From Sequoia sempervirens (Eukaryota; Streptophyta; Pinopsida; Cupressales; Cupressaceae), in assembly GCA_007258455.2 (NCBI GenBank), contig VDFB02344339.1:1-64000 (forward strand): a DNA stretch of 64,000 bases, read 5' to 3'. A program made the translations under genes and the position numbers. This document shows positions 11,010 through 23,640 of the stretch, piece by piece. The notes under the pieces were generated by a model. That model did not search any database. It worked only from the letters and a program-made list of their open reading frames with translations, and was not told the origin of the DNA. Position 1 is the first letter of the stretch. Each line of letters begins with the position of its first letter.

Positions 11010-12420
11010 AAATCCTACACATAAAAAGTGGAGTAAGTGTATTGATAGATTAAGGAGATAAATATTAGTCGAATCATGCAAATTTATCATTATTAACATC
11101 CATATACTCTTGGAAGATCATAAAATTCATCAACATTTACCATTTGAAGCTTGTTTAGGATATTTGTGTAAATACAAACTTAGAAGTGGAAGTCCACCCA
11201 CAGCTACTTAGATAAAAAGTTGTTAAAGGGATGGGTATGGAATCTTATGAACAAAATTTTGATTGATAATTTCGAAATGAGATTTTTGACAAGAAAATTC
11301 CTTGTGAATCAATTGGACACGTGTGAAAATAGGTGATAAGGCACTCAAAGTTGTTAAATCAAACCTTGATTCTTTTGTAGGTTTGAGGGATGTGAGAGAA
11401 TAGATGTGGAAAGTCATTGAAGTTTCACCGTTAATGAATGTCTATGGGAAATTGACTTTCCACAAGTAGAGTTCGACATTGCAGGACCTGCATGTCTGTT
11501 TTACTTGGTTAAGTTTGTTCGGGGGTAATATTAATGCCAAAACCATTCCATGCCAAAGCCCGCCAGCCTCCTTATAGGTATCGTAGTATTGAAAAAGTAG
11601 AACTTCTACGCCATTTTACATAATGCTCCACCAACCTCATAATCCAGGCCCCAATTGTAGATACTACAGTACACATAGGAATGGTGAATTCAGTGAAATT
11701 TCCTTCCCAAATGGAGTAGCATTTATGGTAGGAGATTTTTAGACAAGCTTAATTCAATCATGCCCAAACATTTATCAAGAGTCTTGGGCATTTCTACATA
11801 GGATCTGAGACTTGGGGTCTGGAAGTCCCGAATGAATTGGGATACTGTGGGTTTTCACCACTAGGAGCAGATTTATGGGATGGAGTTTGACCATGGCGAT
11901 GCATAGTGGACCTACGAAGAGGCCACCCTTTCAATTCATCACTTGTGCATTTTTGACATATGTAATCCATTAGATCTAGGCTCCACAGCAAAGCCGGGAG
12001 GGGAGCCTTAAGACGTTTTGTTAAAGGGCCTTGGTGATGGCCCCCGCCAGCGATGAGTCCACGCATGGGTGGATCACCGGGGTCACCAGATCCTAAGCAC
12101 TGTGTTGGAAACTCAAAGTACACCAGCTTTTGAAAATGCTTCCCTCATGGAGCTGCATAGTGGGAAGGTGTGGGAACTAGCTGGAGTGCTAGTTGTGGGG
12201 TAGGCGCTCACTGAGGCCCATGATGTCCTTAGAAGTTTACCAATTCAATGGTAAACGATGGGTGAGGCATGGGGAATGCATCATAGGGAGACATTTTAGT
12301 TATGTCATTTGGAACGACATTGAAGGGATGGCCTTCATCATGAGGCAGCCCACCTACTCATGCCCATCGAGAGATTTGACTTATACTTATATTGATTTGA
12401 TCATTTATTACTAGGGACAA
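11010..12420. other. No recognised feature
   Basis: Somewhat GC-richer stretch upstream of the minus-strand ORF. Short open frames occur on both strands (for example 11794-12123 minus), with no motif I can name. It may be the leader or LTR of the element that owns the 7.9-11.0 kb ORF. Confidence 0.4.
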
Positions 12421-12423
12421 TGA

Positions 12424-14092
12424 TGTTAGGTGTGGGGTCTATAGTTTGAAAGGACAATAGAGTTTAGCCACTAAAGAATGGAATTTGTCAAGCAGACTTC
12501 CCATAGTGGAATGCCCTTGGGATGAACCCACAAAAATGATACAATTTAAACTTAATACAAAGTTGGGTTGGGGTGGCAAACATCCATGGGAGCTATGTCA
12601 TTAGTCATGATGATGAAAGGATGGGATCTCACACAAGAACACGTGAAAACCCAAAAGAAAACCCCCATTTTAACAAAGTGACAAATGCAGAAATGAGGCC
12701 AAATTTTTCACTAGCATTTGATTCAATTAGTATTTGGTGAATGAGGTTTGTAAAAATTTGTGAAAATTCTCAAACACAACACTAGATTTAATACCATACA
12801 AAGCAGGGTTATCAAATTCTAATTTTAAATTGGTGATACCTAGTTGCTAGAACATTTTCAATAGTTTTAAAATTTTTGGAAAAAGAAAATATGAAAATTC
12901 ATACGACTAAACTATGTGGGAAACTAAGATAAATCCATCTGAATTTGTTCACATTGCTTTCCATGGATGTGGCTCCTCTTCTCTGTAAGGAATTGAGATG
13001 AACACTGAATAAGGCGTAAATTTGAGAAGCAACATATTTATAGGTAACCTGCCATTAATGTCGAGCGTTAAGTGTAGGTATTGTCAAGAACTAGGTTGTT
13101 AATAGTTATGGAATCCTACACTGGTGAGGATGTTCAGTGAAGATTTGGGTAGTGAAGGTGGGTGTGGGACCCATCATGTGGGAAGACACAATAGGAAGGA
13201 TTCACGAAGTGGTGAAGTCTGTGTGATGACCCGCTAAGGGAAACTCGTAGTTGCGGGTCTGCCAGGTCTGATGGATGTGACAACTAAGGAAAAACATAAA
13301 CCTATGAACTAGATCCCCAAATGCCTAGAGCTTAGTGAAATTTGGATAGGTGAACTTGGCCAAGATGAATTTTATGATTTTGAAGCATGTGACCATTTTA
13401 AGCTCAAAAATAGGGGCATGCAAAATGAATCAAAAGAAAAACAACCCGACGAGAGTGAAACTAAAAGAGGGGGTCCCCGGTCCTAATAGGGTGTGTGTGC
13501 TACAAGCACAATAGACATAAAATTCACCAAAAAGCTCATTAAAACATGTCAACTCATTTTGTAAGATAAATGCCATTATTTTAATTATTCCAAACATTAT
13601 TCCACTAAAAATATTTATCTACTAAATGTTTCCACAAAGGATTGTGCCTAGATTCTAAGCTAGGAGGCTCAACAATCTCGTGAAACATGGAAATATCTTT
13701 GAGCCTGTGGGCTCCTCATGATGCAGATGAATATCTAGATTATGGGATGACTCCCCTTTAGATCTCCTAGAAACTAATAGATTTTTGGAAAAGGGATAGA
13801 AATATTTGGAAAATAAATCTACTACTAGTAGGAGATCTAAAGGGAAACTGACCCATAATCAAGAGATTCATCTTCATCATGAGCAACCTAAAGGTTCGAC
13901 AATGTTTCCATGTTTCACAGGATTTTTGAGCATCCAATATTAGCATCTGGGCACAATCCTTTGTGACAAAACTTTTTGGCACACCTAGTAGGACTCTAAA
14001 TAGAGTTTTAGACGCAAAAGAATACCATTCTATTTTGTTGTCTTAGTGTGAAAAACATGGTTTCAACCTTTTGAGAGAAAAATCTACACACA
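12424..14092 (+). repeat. Probable LTR, plus orientation (5' boundary uncertain)
   Basis: The 3' end is inferred from a consensus-like primer-binding site that follows at 14095. The last bases are CTACACACA. A TATA-like TATTTATAG lies near 13035. The proposed start at TGTTAGGTGTGGGG is a guess. No second copy is visible in the window, so this could be a solo or unpaired LTR. Confidence 0.4.
13632..13966. repeat. Long imperfect inverted repeat (fold-back), arms about 140 bp
   Basis: Arm 13632-13770 pairs with arm 13824-13966 around a loop of about 53 bp. Matching blocks include CACAAAGGATTGTGCC, GTGAAACATGGAAA, CTCATGATG(C/A)AGATGAAT, GATTATGGG and CCCTTTAGATCTCCTA. I estimate about 75-80% pairing over the arms. 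It lies near the end of the proposed LTR. Confidence 0.85.
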
Positions 14093-14094
14093 TC

Positions 14095-14108
14095 TGGCGA
14101 CTCTGAGC
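14095..14108 (+). other. Primer-binding site, gypsy type
   Basis: TGGCGACTCTGAGC directly after an LTR-like end. TGGCGACTC is a common plant gypsy primer site, usually assigned to tRNA-Arg. Confidence 0.6.
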
Positions 14109-14389
14109 TCAAATTTACTAGTTTCAAGGTGGAAAAAGTGTTGCTATGTTTTTTAACTTTTGAAGATCAACCTTGATATTCTGATTTCTAGGTATTTCAA
14201 TGAGTTTCCAACTCATATGAATGTTGAAAAATGTATCTATTTCATTGATAAAGGTTTCATCATGCTCCATTTCATGAAGCTATTAAAATACCCTTTTCCA
14301 TCCTTGTCAAGATGATCATTAGGCTAGTTTTACACATAATTCTTTTTATTTACAAATAAACCAACATGCACTATATGAATACCTCCCAC

Positions 14390-16003
14390 CCACCCTAGTT
14401 TAACCTTTTTGGAAGCCTATACAAAAGCCAAATCAGCTTCAAGAAGCCTATTTTCTTCAAAACTAGTAGTATACCCTTCCCAACCAACTCCTAGAGAATG
14501 AAAAGGAAGAGGTTGCAATCATAAATATTATATTGCTTGACTTCACAAAGAAAATAGAAGAGATCAATAGTGAGGAAGAATTCAACATGTAGGGATAATA
14601 GGCATCCTACCAAGCTTATTTCTATTAGAAAGAGGCAAAAAATAAGAGAATTTATGAAGAAGAATACACGAATAGAAAATTTGCAGCTAGAGAGGAATAG
14701 ATAAAACAATTGCTTATTCAAATGAAAGGGCCTCAAAAATTTAAACATGGCAACCTTCTTGGACCAATGGTTTTGATTTCAAATTACCAAATCTAGTTCA
14801 AAATTATCCTGGCATAAGAACAATCCAAAATCAAGAAAAATATGAAGTTACAAAAGACAATCCAAAAAAAATTCCTAGTTTTAAGAATATTTCAGTAGTT
14901 CCAAAGCTAATTAATCGTTGAGATGAGTCAATAATGCCTCATTTTCAGTTTAATAGAGAGAAATTTAATCTTCCTTCATCAGTTGAATATAGTATGTAAT
15001 AGGAACAACATATTATAAGGACTTTTGTTATCATAAGGAAATGGAAGGAAAGTAAGGTATGAAGAAGACATAAAGATCAAGTTATTGCTCAAATACAAAA
15101 GCAAAATACCAAAGAAACTCTTCCCATTGCAAGTTTCAAAGATCCTCTTCCATTGTAAAATCAAGTACATGCAACAAATCAAGCTATGACGGTTCATGAG
15201 CAGCCATCTCAAGCACCTATTCTTCTTCAAGAGAGACAACATGCCTATGCATGTCCTAATACCATTTATTTGTTCAAAGGAGGAGCAATTGTTTTATCAA
15301 AATTATTGGTTTGATGAGCACGATCAGTTGAAGGTAAATAATACAAAAAAGGAAGAGGAGGTCCAAATTGACAAGTTGAACATTGTTGATCTAGTTCAAG
15401 AAGGTAACACAAATGAATAGTATGAAGAAGCCTTGTTTTGGAATGATCCTGAGTCCTTTGTGTCAAACTTAAATGGAAAACAAGATCAGGTTGAACATGT
15501 TTTTTTGAAGGAAATAGAGGTTGAATCTCATGATCTAGCTGATTTTTTTGATGAATTTCCAAAATTTGTAGATGAGAATGAAGATAACACATGCATACTA
15601 ACATTAGTGTTTAGTTTTGATTAGCAGAGTGATGAAACTCACTAGATTCAGTACAAGATTTTTTGTTAAATGAGAAAATTTTCTCAAGTATCATGGAAGA
15701 TTTTTTCTCTAACATTGATGATAATTTGATGCCATGTGAACCAATAGTATGTGATTAGCCTATTAAGGTGAAAGAAGTAGTCATTATTTCATTACTTGAT
15801 GATAGATCAACATCTCCTTCAGATCATATTGAAATAGTGATAGACGATGTAAGAAAAAATCTCAATCAAGAAACCAGGAGTATGAGAAAAAAGTTCATCC
15901 TTGCAAGAGGATGTTCAATCAAGGATTTAGTTGGTAGAGAGAAAAATAAGGAGACACATATTACTATTGTACCTAAAGATGAGGTTGTAGCATTAGAATA
16001 GTA
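14390..16003 (+). pseudogene. Decayed gag-like coding region
   Basis: A chain of broken frames follows the primer site. There is a coiled-coil-like Lys/Glu-rich stretch (KIEEINSEEEF, KNKRIYEEEY, 14540-14700), an aromatic-rich block with LPNLVQNYPGIRTIQ (near 14790), a Gln-rich stretch (15090-15240), then acidic frames at 15196-15420, 15433-15624 and 15768-16001 ending DEVVALE. The order fits a gag or polyprotein N-terminus. No zinc knuckle, protease or RT is visible. A purine tract AAGGGGGAGATA follows at about 16176, but the sequence after it does not match the proposed LTR, so the parts may come from different insertions. Confidence 0.35.
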
Positions 16004-16020
16004 GAGTCAAATCACCAATT

Positions 16021-17277
16021 CACCCCCATAACAACAATATCTATGATCAACTTCAAATGGTGAGTGAGTTTTTTTTTGTTCTTTAGAGAGTTTTGCAACA
16101 TTCTATAGTGTATGTTCTTATGGGTCATATCTTATCAGTAATAAATCACCTTATAGAGCATCTTTTCTTAATTATAAGGGGGAGATATTTTCCAATACTA
16201 GTTAATGGTTTTGTTTGATAGTAACCATTGTTGGTTAGTAAAGGTTAGGGTAGGTTCTTTTTAGTTCATTTTTTTCTTTCCAAGAAGTGTTGTACAATTT
16301 GTTGGCCCTATTCAGAGCCATTGTAGTTTTCTTTTAGTTTAGTTTTGTTGTTGTTCAAGTTCTAACAACTAAGTTACAAAGGATTTAAGTTGCAAAGGAC
16401 AAGAATCGTCTCATGCCCAATGATAGGTTTATGCCACTAGGTCTAAAATGATTAGTAGGTGTTAGATTACAGTATAGGTCGCCTAAAACAAGTTACCTGA
16501 ATTGTACCTTTTCACCAATCGCTAGTCTAGGATATAACTGATGTTTTCTACTTGAAGAAAGAGAAAGGTACCCAAAATATTCTACTAAAGTTACTCATGA
16601 TCATACAAATAGTCCCAAGAAATGAATTTTTCATTTTTCATTATGCAATTGCTTTATAGAAAAGAGGAATAGTACACAAAATTTTGCATAAAGTAGTTGT
16701 GTAAATTCATTTCAAGAAATATGCCTATGATTGTCCCACACAAGCCATGGGAGTAACTAAATGAGATATAATAAAAGACAAGATGTACATCTGAAAGTAA
16801 AGACATGTAAGAGAGAAGGGATCCATCATTTCTAGAATGATGAACCCCATTTTTTATCAGCTGCATCTTTGACTCCTTTGTTGATAGCTCTAGAGGTATC
16901 TACAAGGGACAAAGAAGGTGATGTTAGAGCTTGAGATTCTAGGTCTCTTATATGTTAAACTAGTAGATATACAACTCATCTCTTGAGGGAGTTAAGTTTT
17001 CAAGATCGCATACAATTACTATGAAGATCTAAAGAGTAAAATTATAATCATCAAAGAAGCTCTAGGTTTTATTTCTTACAAACGGTGTTGACATGTGCAA
17101 GAATTAAAAGAACGAGGAGTAACAAGGTTAAACTATAAGATATAACACCCATCACTGTGCAAGGACAGTCAATAATCCCAAAAGGGCAGTCAAGGGTTTC
17201 TAAAATGTGACATAGATTTTGGTACCCTAAATGCTTGGTTCTCTTCCTAGGGTTTTTCACCTAGAAATAGAGAGATT
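16021..17277. other. No recognised gene; one purine tract
   Basis: Apart from AAGGGGGAGATA near 16176 (polypurine-tract-like), I see no motif. The part near 17250 lies inside the minus-oriented gypsy element, just downstream of its LTR. Confidence 0.4.
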
Positions 17278-18340
17278 TAGGAGCCAAAATGCTTATGTAC
17301 ATTCAAATAGGGATGTATGCAATGTAAAATGATGAAAATGGAGTGATCTAAGTGCTGCTAAACTATGGAATTGATCAAACATGCATGCAAAATCTAAGAA
17401 TTAAGACTTGTTTGAAAACACATTGTGTAAAGTAAAAGGACCTAAAGAATGATCTAAAAATGTAAATAAAGCCAAACAAAAGGCAACGATGTAAATAATA
17501 TGCACCTAGAAATGTATCTAAGACTGGAAATATCTCTGAAATTCTAAAAATTGCTGATTTTTAGGCCCAATGGGACTCATTCGCCAAAATGGGACTCATT
17601 CACCACTGTTGGAGGACAAGTCATGTTTCTACTAAAATCTTCCAGAAACCTGTTTCTGACTATCAAGAGTTGATTTCTGAGAAATTTAATTTTCAGGCCT
17701 ACATGTGGGACTCATTCACCAAGGGTGGTGAATCGGTCCACCTACAAAAATCTAGAAAATCAGTGGAAGATTCTGTGGAGTTAGATCAATACTTTCGTGT
17801 CCTATAGGTCTCTGCTTTTGAAATTGTCAGATTTGGGTTTGAAAATGGCTTTTTGTTGATAATTTGAATTGAATGATAGGAGGATGACTTGAATGAATTT
17901 ACAATTTGATCTCCAATTATTTCTAAAATACTAAAAAAAAGTCCACTGTGCTCGGGTCACACAAGAGTTGCTATGTTATGTTTTTCTGACAAAAACAACA
18001 GCAATTTGTGTGTGTCCCTCTTTTGAACCCCTTAATCTCAACCATTTTGAAAACAAATTAGTAGTTTAGAAAGTAGACTCGGAGCACTCCGGTCCTTGTT
18101 TTTGTTCCATCAAAAAATTTTGAGTGTAGCTATCCTCAATTTCACGTCCAAGGTCAGTATTTCCTAATTTTAGAAAAAAAAGTGGCCACTTAAGCCCCTT
18201 TTTTGGGAACCATCTTGGTGCACTTACCCTAATGGAGAAACCTTAACTTGCTTGACTTGTAGTGAAAGATAGATGATATTAAAACAATGATGAGAGATGT
18301 AAATTGAATGGTTAGTTATAAAATGAGGATAAAAAAACTT

Positions 18341-18347
18341 ATTTATA
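18341..18347 (-). promoter_or_regulatory. TATA box of the minus-oriented gypsy LTR
   Basis: GACTATAAATAAG on the minus strand, at the same distance from the U3 hairpins as the TATA box of the 58-kb LTR. Confidence 0.55.
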
Positions 18348-18457
18348 GTCAATTGTACCTTAGTACCTAATTATACTACATCACAGGCCAACATGTAGTG
18401 AAAATAAACTTTAAATTTCACCTTTTCCCACTCAAGGGTCAAAATGGGGGCCAGATA

Positions 18458-18531
18458 GGACTCATTCACCAAGCATAGTGAATGGGTCCCACCTAGATGG
18501 GACTCATTCACCAAGCATGGCGAATGGGTCC
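18458..18531 (-). promoter_or_regulatory. Two hairpin units in U3 of the minus gypsy LTR
   Basis: Two units about 42 bp apart. Each has one arm GGGACTCATTCACC (first base A in the first unit) and the opposite arm (A/G)(G/C)(T/G)GAATGGGTCC, with a six-base loop AAGCAT. About 12 of 14 positions pair. The same word recurs three more times at 17571-17742. Confidence 0.75.
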
Positions 18532-18560
18532 TACAGGGGCCATTCTGACACCTATGAAGC

Positions 18561-20866
18561 TAAGGAGATAGGAAATAAGGTTTAAAATGCTATCTTGTTG
18601 GGTATTTGATCAATTGAGGCCTTTGGATGCACAATATGGGTAAAATAGGACCTATTAATGGTGATGTAAATGTGGAATAGGGCTTGGGACACATAAATCA
18701 ATGTGAAAGTGTAACGTAACACTAAGATTAGGTTCATAGCCTAGAAGGGCACAAAAACCAATGTGAATATATAAATCACATTACAACACTAGTTTTTCAT
18801 TAAGTTCACATTAAGAATCTTCTAGATCGATGTAATAATGTTATTATAATGTTGAATTTAGGAAGAAATGGGTTAATTAAGTATAGAAAAGTGTGACAGC
18901 TTATTACAATACTTTACAACACCTTTACAAGACGTCAGTAATCACATGTTATTTGATTTGCAAGGGTTCAAGACCTAGTGTGGACACATAAAATGCCTCA
19001 CAACACTAGATTAGGGCCTCATTAAGTCCATTTTATCTCATTCCAAGCAATAGGTCCAATTTTTGATAGTATATAAAGGAAGGACAACTCATAGTGAATA
19101 TGAATAAGACAATGGAAATAGCAAGTAAAAGATAGTCAAGATGAAGTTAATAAGTATATTACATAGTCAATTTCATTAAGATAGCAGTTTTACTTGTTGA
19201 GAGGAAGCAAGCACACCAAAGAGTAAGAAATTCATTACAATATGAAGATATTATTTGTGACTATGCCTTGTGAAATGAATAAATGAGTTTTGAAGACTAA
19301 TTATTGATAATATCAAGAAGGAACATGACAGTCACTTTGAGATAGCAGGCCACAATAGCATAAAATTCAAAGAATGGTAATGAAACTTTTAGAGTTATGG
19401 ATAAAGGAAAAATGCAAAGATCAAAGGAAATAAAAATAGTTAAATATGGTCACTTAATGCTACTGTTAGATCTAGGAGCATAGTGGGTAATGGAAAGCAC
19501 AAAGCACTATCAAAAATATGATACAATAGTCATATATACGATCATAATATACAATAGTAGTTGTCAAATTTCTAGGACTATGCAAAGAAAAGGAAGGTAC
19601 ATAGGTCTGAGAGAGTGACAAAAGTCAACATATCTCAAGACATAGGTGAATACTCATTAAAGTTGAGCATTGTCTTTATCAAAAAGTGACTATGTCAAGG
19701 ACAGTCAAGAGCATGAAAAAAGAACAAAATTAAGTGATTGTGTTGAGGATAGTCAAGTGCAACATTTTCATAGAAAAATCACAAAGGACAGTTTTATTAG
19801 CTTCCAACAGTGCTAGAGGAACTTCATTTTGGAGGTCGCATTGAACAAACATAATGAATGCAATGAGAAATAATAGATGGAATAGTCTCTCAAGGGGAAA
19901 CAATCATATCTCATGTTAAAGGGAGCTATCATAAAATGAAGAGAATTTTTAAACCCTATCAAGTGTTCATGAAGAACTTTTAGAAAAGTGACAGTAAAGG
20001 ATTTCTTCAAGAATAGCAATGACCTAGTAGAAGTTTTAGAGTTACAATGGGTTTTAAAACCCTAAGGATGGTGAAACCCCAAACCAAAGAAACCCATAGC
20101 AAAGAAGATTTTCATCATTTCTTTCATGGAAAAACCACAACATAGCACATTTTTCATCTTTTTTTGGTCATAATGTAGAGAATAGGGTTTCTTCATCATT
20201 TTCTTTCTAGAAAATACAAAATTATCTTACATTTCAATAAGACATGAAGAGATAGAAGTGGAGATAGAGAAACCACCACAAGAAATATGCCAACTTTCAT
20301 ATTTTTGTCAAAGAAAGAACTTGCAATGATTTCTTTCATAGATAATGAGAGGAAACTCAAAATTTTCATTCAAAGAAGAAGCTTACCAGCACACTATCTA
20401 GAGCAACCTATGTAGGAAAAAACTCAGAAGCTAGAAAACCTTGGTGACAACAACATGAAAACATTGAAGGTGAAAATGATACAATGTGAGCCCGTATTAG
20501 GGTTATTATTTTGAGTTTCTCAGGAAAACCTAATTTTGGCCCACCCAAGTGCTTTTTCTTACTTTTATTTCATAAAAAATTGCATATGATTAATGCCTAG
20601 GTTGTGGTCATAACTTATGACATTTTCCTACTCATTATTTTCACCTTTTGTGGCCTTCCTTCATTTCTTAGGGCCTAACAATACTGTATTCCCATTTTTT
20701 GCATATTCACAACAAATATATTAGGCCATTTAACACTTATTGAGGTAATATTCAATAAATTACTTTAATATTTGTTATAGTAATTATAATAATGGTTTAT
20801 TTTAACATTTATTATAGTAAATAACTGTAATTATTACTTTTGTTAATAAAAGTGGCATAGCCACAA
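18561..20866. other. No recognised feature
   Basis: AT-rich sequence with only short frames and no domain that I can name. The minus strand between 20500 and 19800 reads like an untranslated leader (CT-rich, few stops), which could be part of a retroelement LTR. I could not pair it with anything else in the window. Confidence 0.4.
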
Positions 20867-21491
20867 TTTTTTTTTTGATAAGGAAGGTTAAAAAGAGAAT
20901 TACAAAGAATGATATGGAAAAGAAGAGAATTTTTTTTCCATAGTGAGCATATACAGAAGACAAATATACAAGAAGGATTATATAGAAATCCTTATATAGA
21001 GACTAACATACACTCCCTAAACAAGTGTTCAAGAAGTACATTATATTCAAGAATCTGTCAAAGTAGTAATCCAGAGAACAAAATTATAGTTTAAGAAGAG
21101 GAAAGCCAAAACCTCAAGGACTGGGGATTTGAGAGGAAAGAGCCAAGGCAAAAAACAAGGTAAGCAGCGAGACATGCAAACTGGGTAGTCATAGTGAAGA
21201 AGCCAAGCCAACCTAGCAAGAAAGGTGGCAAAACTGATGTCGAAGATGAAAAGAGTAAAAACTAGTCTGCAAGGGCTGAGAAATCAATCCATGAAGATGA
21301 ACAACTATAATGACCATATTCAAGTAACAAAGAGCTAAGAAACAAGCCATAAAGACAAGAAACTATGATGACCAAGCTCAAGTAACAAAATCTACATCAC
21401 AAAATTCACCAAAAAGTATCAAAACAAAAACCCATCATAGGAATATTCCAAGCAAAATGAAGTAGAAGAGATTCCAAACCAATTTTAAGAG
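20867..21491 (-). mobile_element. LINE, 3' end with poly(A) tail (piece 3 of 3)
   Basis: The plus strand begins with ten T (20867-20876), i.e. a poly(A) end on the minus strand, followed inward by CTTATC, a typical LINE tail region. AAGAG at 21487-21491 is the left target-site copy of copia-2. The same AAGAG stands at 40336-40340, so this piece was joined to 40341 before that insertion. The piece therefore is the 3' end of the minus-strand sequence that carries RNase H at 42.0-42.4 kb. About 2.3 kb would separate the RNase H stop from the poly(A), which is long for a LINE tail. Confidence 0.6.
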
Positions 21492-22533
21492 TGTTGGAAG
21501 AATGAAGAAGAATGGAATACTATACAGTTTTGTGTTGTCATTGATGTCACCATGTTATATGGGTTGTGATTGCAAGACTAAGTTATTGTTTGATCCTATA
21601 TTTTGGTCCAATATTTGAACTGATATATATTTTACATGCTCCGGTATTTTGGTCCTCAATCCTCTATGGTTTTGGGAAATAGTTAATGGATATTGAAAGC
21701 ATGTATGTTCAAAATCTCTCATGCTTAGGTGCTTGTATGGTGTATCAACATTATTCTGTTGACTGCAATTTGCTATTAAGCCCATCTCTGGTCGACCTCA
21801 TGGATAATTGGTCGTATGGTGAATTAATATTTTTTTGTAGATATATGTATGACCTATCTTAGGTCAATGCTGACATGATGTAGTGTGTTGAGAAATTCAA
21901 TTGTCTTTGGAAGATTTTGTAAATATTTGAAGTTGACAGTTGATATTTTGATGAAAAAGGATTGCATCTAATTAGGCTGACCTAATTGATGCTTGTGAAT
22001 AGGTCATATATATATTAGATAGTTTTGAAGATTATAAGTGCGAAGCGAGTGAGGAATGACATTGATGTGAATATGAAGAAGTGCGAAAATGATGAAGTGT
22101 TTTAAGTCAGCCTATTGAGCATTACTAGAACTATAGATCAACACTTGTTAGGTCCACTCTCATTAGTTCATTTTGGCTATGAATCCAATCTTGTTTTGTA
22201 ATCCTTTTTGTAGGTAGTGAACCTCCTTGTGTAAGCAGTGAGCTTTAGTATCCAGATAGTGAGTCTTATTCTAGGCAGTGAGCTTTATATATTCAATTTT
22301 TGCTATTACTTTATATTCTGAGTTAATCCTCACTATTTTTTTTCCCTTATTGGGTTTTCCACATAAAATATGGCATTCATTGTGTATATTTTTCTTTCTC
22401 TTCTCTGCATTACATGTCCATATTCAATAACAAAATAGTGTGGTTGTAAAATTGATAAGAGTTTAAAGTTTTTTGTTTGAATTTGGTGACAACTGATTCA
22501 TCCCCCCCTCTTAGTTGTCCTATGACTTTAACA
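21492..22533 (+). repeat. 5' LTR of copia-2
   Basis: 1042 bp, TGTTGG...TTTAACA. It aligns along its length with 39266-40335. An indel of about 25 bp lies near the GTGGTT/TTTTGGG block. Confidence 0.92.
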
Positions 22534-22535
22534 AT

Positions 22536-22547
22536 TGGTATTAGAGC
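22536..22547 (+). other. Primer-binding site of copia-2
   Basis: TGGTATTAGAGC, one base from the plant initiator tRNA-Met complement TGGTATCAGAGC, two bases after the LTR end. Confidence 0.85.
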
Positions 22548-22603
22548 TTTGGTCCCTTGGTGAAGAGCTTAATCACTTGAGAAGTATCCTAAAGGTTGAT
22601 CAA

Positions 22604-23640
22604 ATGGATGATAAAGAAGAACTCTGGGATGCACTTGAAGATCTTAATAAAGCTAAAACTGAAAATAGAGATCTCAAAGAAAATCTTGATGAAGAAAATG
22701 AATGTGTATAGAAATTGAAAGAGGGATTGAAGAAATTCAAAGAAAGACATAGAGAAGTGAGTGAGCAGCAAAAACAAGAGATCATTGGATTGAAAGTGCT
22801 AGTGGAAGAAAAGAAGAGAATTGAAGAATGTCTTAATATAATGTTGCTAAGAAAGACTGATGAATACACTAAACTTGAACAAGAGGTGGTGAACTTGAAA
22901 GTAGAATTGGAGAAAGAAAGAATCTATGAAAACAATTTCAAATCTAGCTCCAACAAGCTTGATGACTTGATTGCAGGACAAAAACCAAGTAAAGACAAAG
23001 GTGGCTTGGGAAATGAAATAGGTGAAGGCTCAAACGATGAACAAATGACTCGAGACAAAGGGAAGCATAAAAGAAATCCAAGAAAGTTTTCTAGAAGACC
23101 ACCTGTGAGATAGCCTATTGCACAAAGATATCCATATTTCAATGGTGTTTATTTCTTCATGTAATAAATTTGGTCACAAGGCAACTAAGTGTAGAAGTAA
23201 AATGTATCAGTTTTTTGGACAATGTTTTTCATGCAAGAAATTTGGACATAAAGCCACTAAATGTAGATCTTAGGTGAAAATGATTAGTCAAGTGATGATG
23301 AATAGTTTAATGGGGGCATAATGAATCAATCCTTTAATGGCTATTTCTATCCTTGTAACAAATTTGGACACAAATAAAATCAACATAGATCAAGGGTTAA
23401 TGGAGGTCAGACAAATTAGAAAAGTGTTATCTGCTATAATTGCAACAAACTGAGACATCTCAAGAGTTTGTAGAAGTAAGAAGGGAAAGCAGTCTGCTCC
23501 AGTAGAAAAGAATGAGCCAGTGAAGAAAATTGAAAAAGATGAGGTGAAGAAAGAGATGAATAAGATATGGAGGAAGAAAGAAGAATATCTTGAAATGATA
23601 GATGCATTTGTGCCCTCATGCACTACAAAAAATTCCTCTA
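22604..23640 (+). pseudogene. copia gag C-terminal part: coiled coil plus zinc-knuckle array
   Basis: The ATG at 22604 opens a Glu/Lys-rich coiled coil with an in-frame TAG at codon 36 (22709). The frame then stays open to 23113. It ends in a KLDDLIAGQKPSKDKGGLG block, the usual copia sequence before the zinc knuckles. Four knuckle-like motifs follow. One is perfect CX2CX4HX4C (CFSCKKFGHKATKC, 23223-23264). A copy before it lacks the first Cys (near 23158), and two later ones (near 23350 and 23438) are degraded. The large N-terminal gag domain of autonomous copia elements is missing, so this is a shortened gag even before the mutations. Confidence 0.75.

Larger units (their letters stand above)
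17290..18560 (-). repeat. Gypsy LTR, minus orientation, with hairpin words (upstream boundary uncertain)
   Basis: On the minus strand this aligns piecewise with the LTR at 57.9-59.0 kb. It shares two hairpin units in U3 (18458-18531), a TATA box (TATAAAT, 18341-18347), a second set of hairpin words in U5 (17571-17742) and a similar end followed by TTTTGGCTCC. The minus-strand 3' end is placed at 17290. The start of U3 cannot be fixed because only one copy is visible. Confidence 0.6.

Noticed and set aside
12193..12414. Plus-strand ORF of 73 codons in the GC-richer stretch
   Set aside because: Short, no motif, non-ATG-dependent context, and overlapping frames on the other strand are similarly open.
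13632..13966. A known plant microRNA precursor
   Set aside because: I recognise no known mature miRNA sequence in either arm; kept only as an uncharacterised fold-back.
16176..17277. A 3' LTR pairing with the LTR end at 14.09 kb
   Set aside because: A purine tract is present at about 16176, but the following sequence does not resemble 12424-14092.
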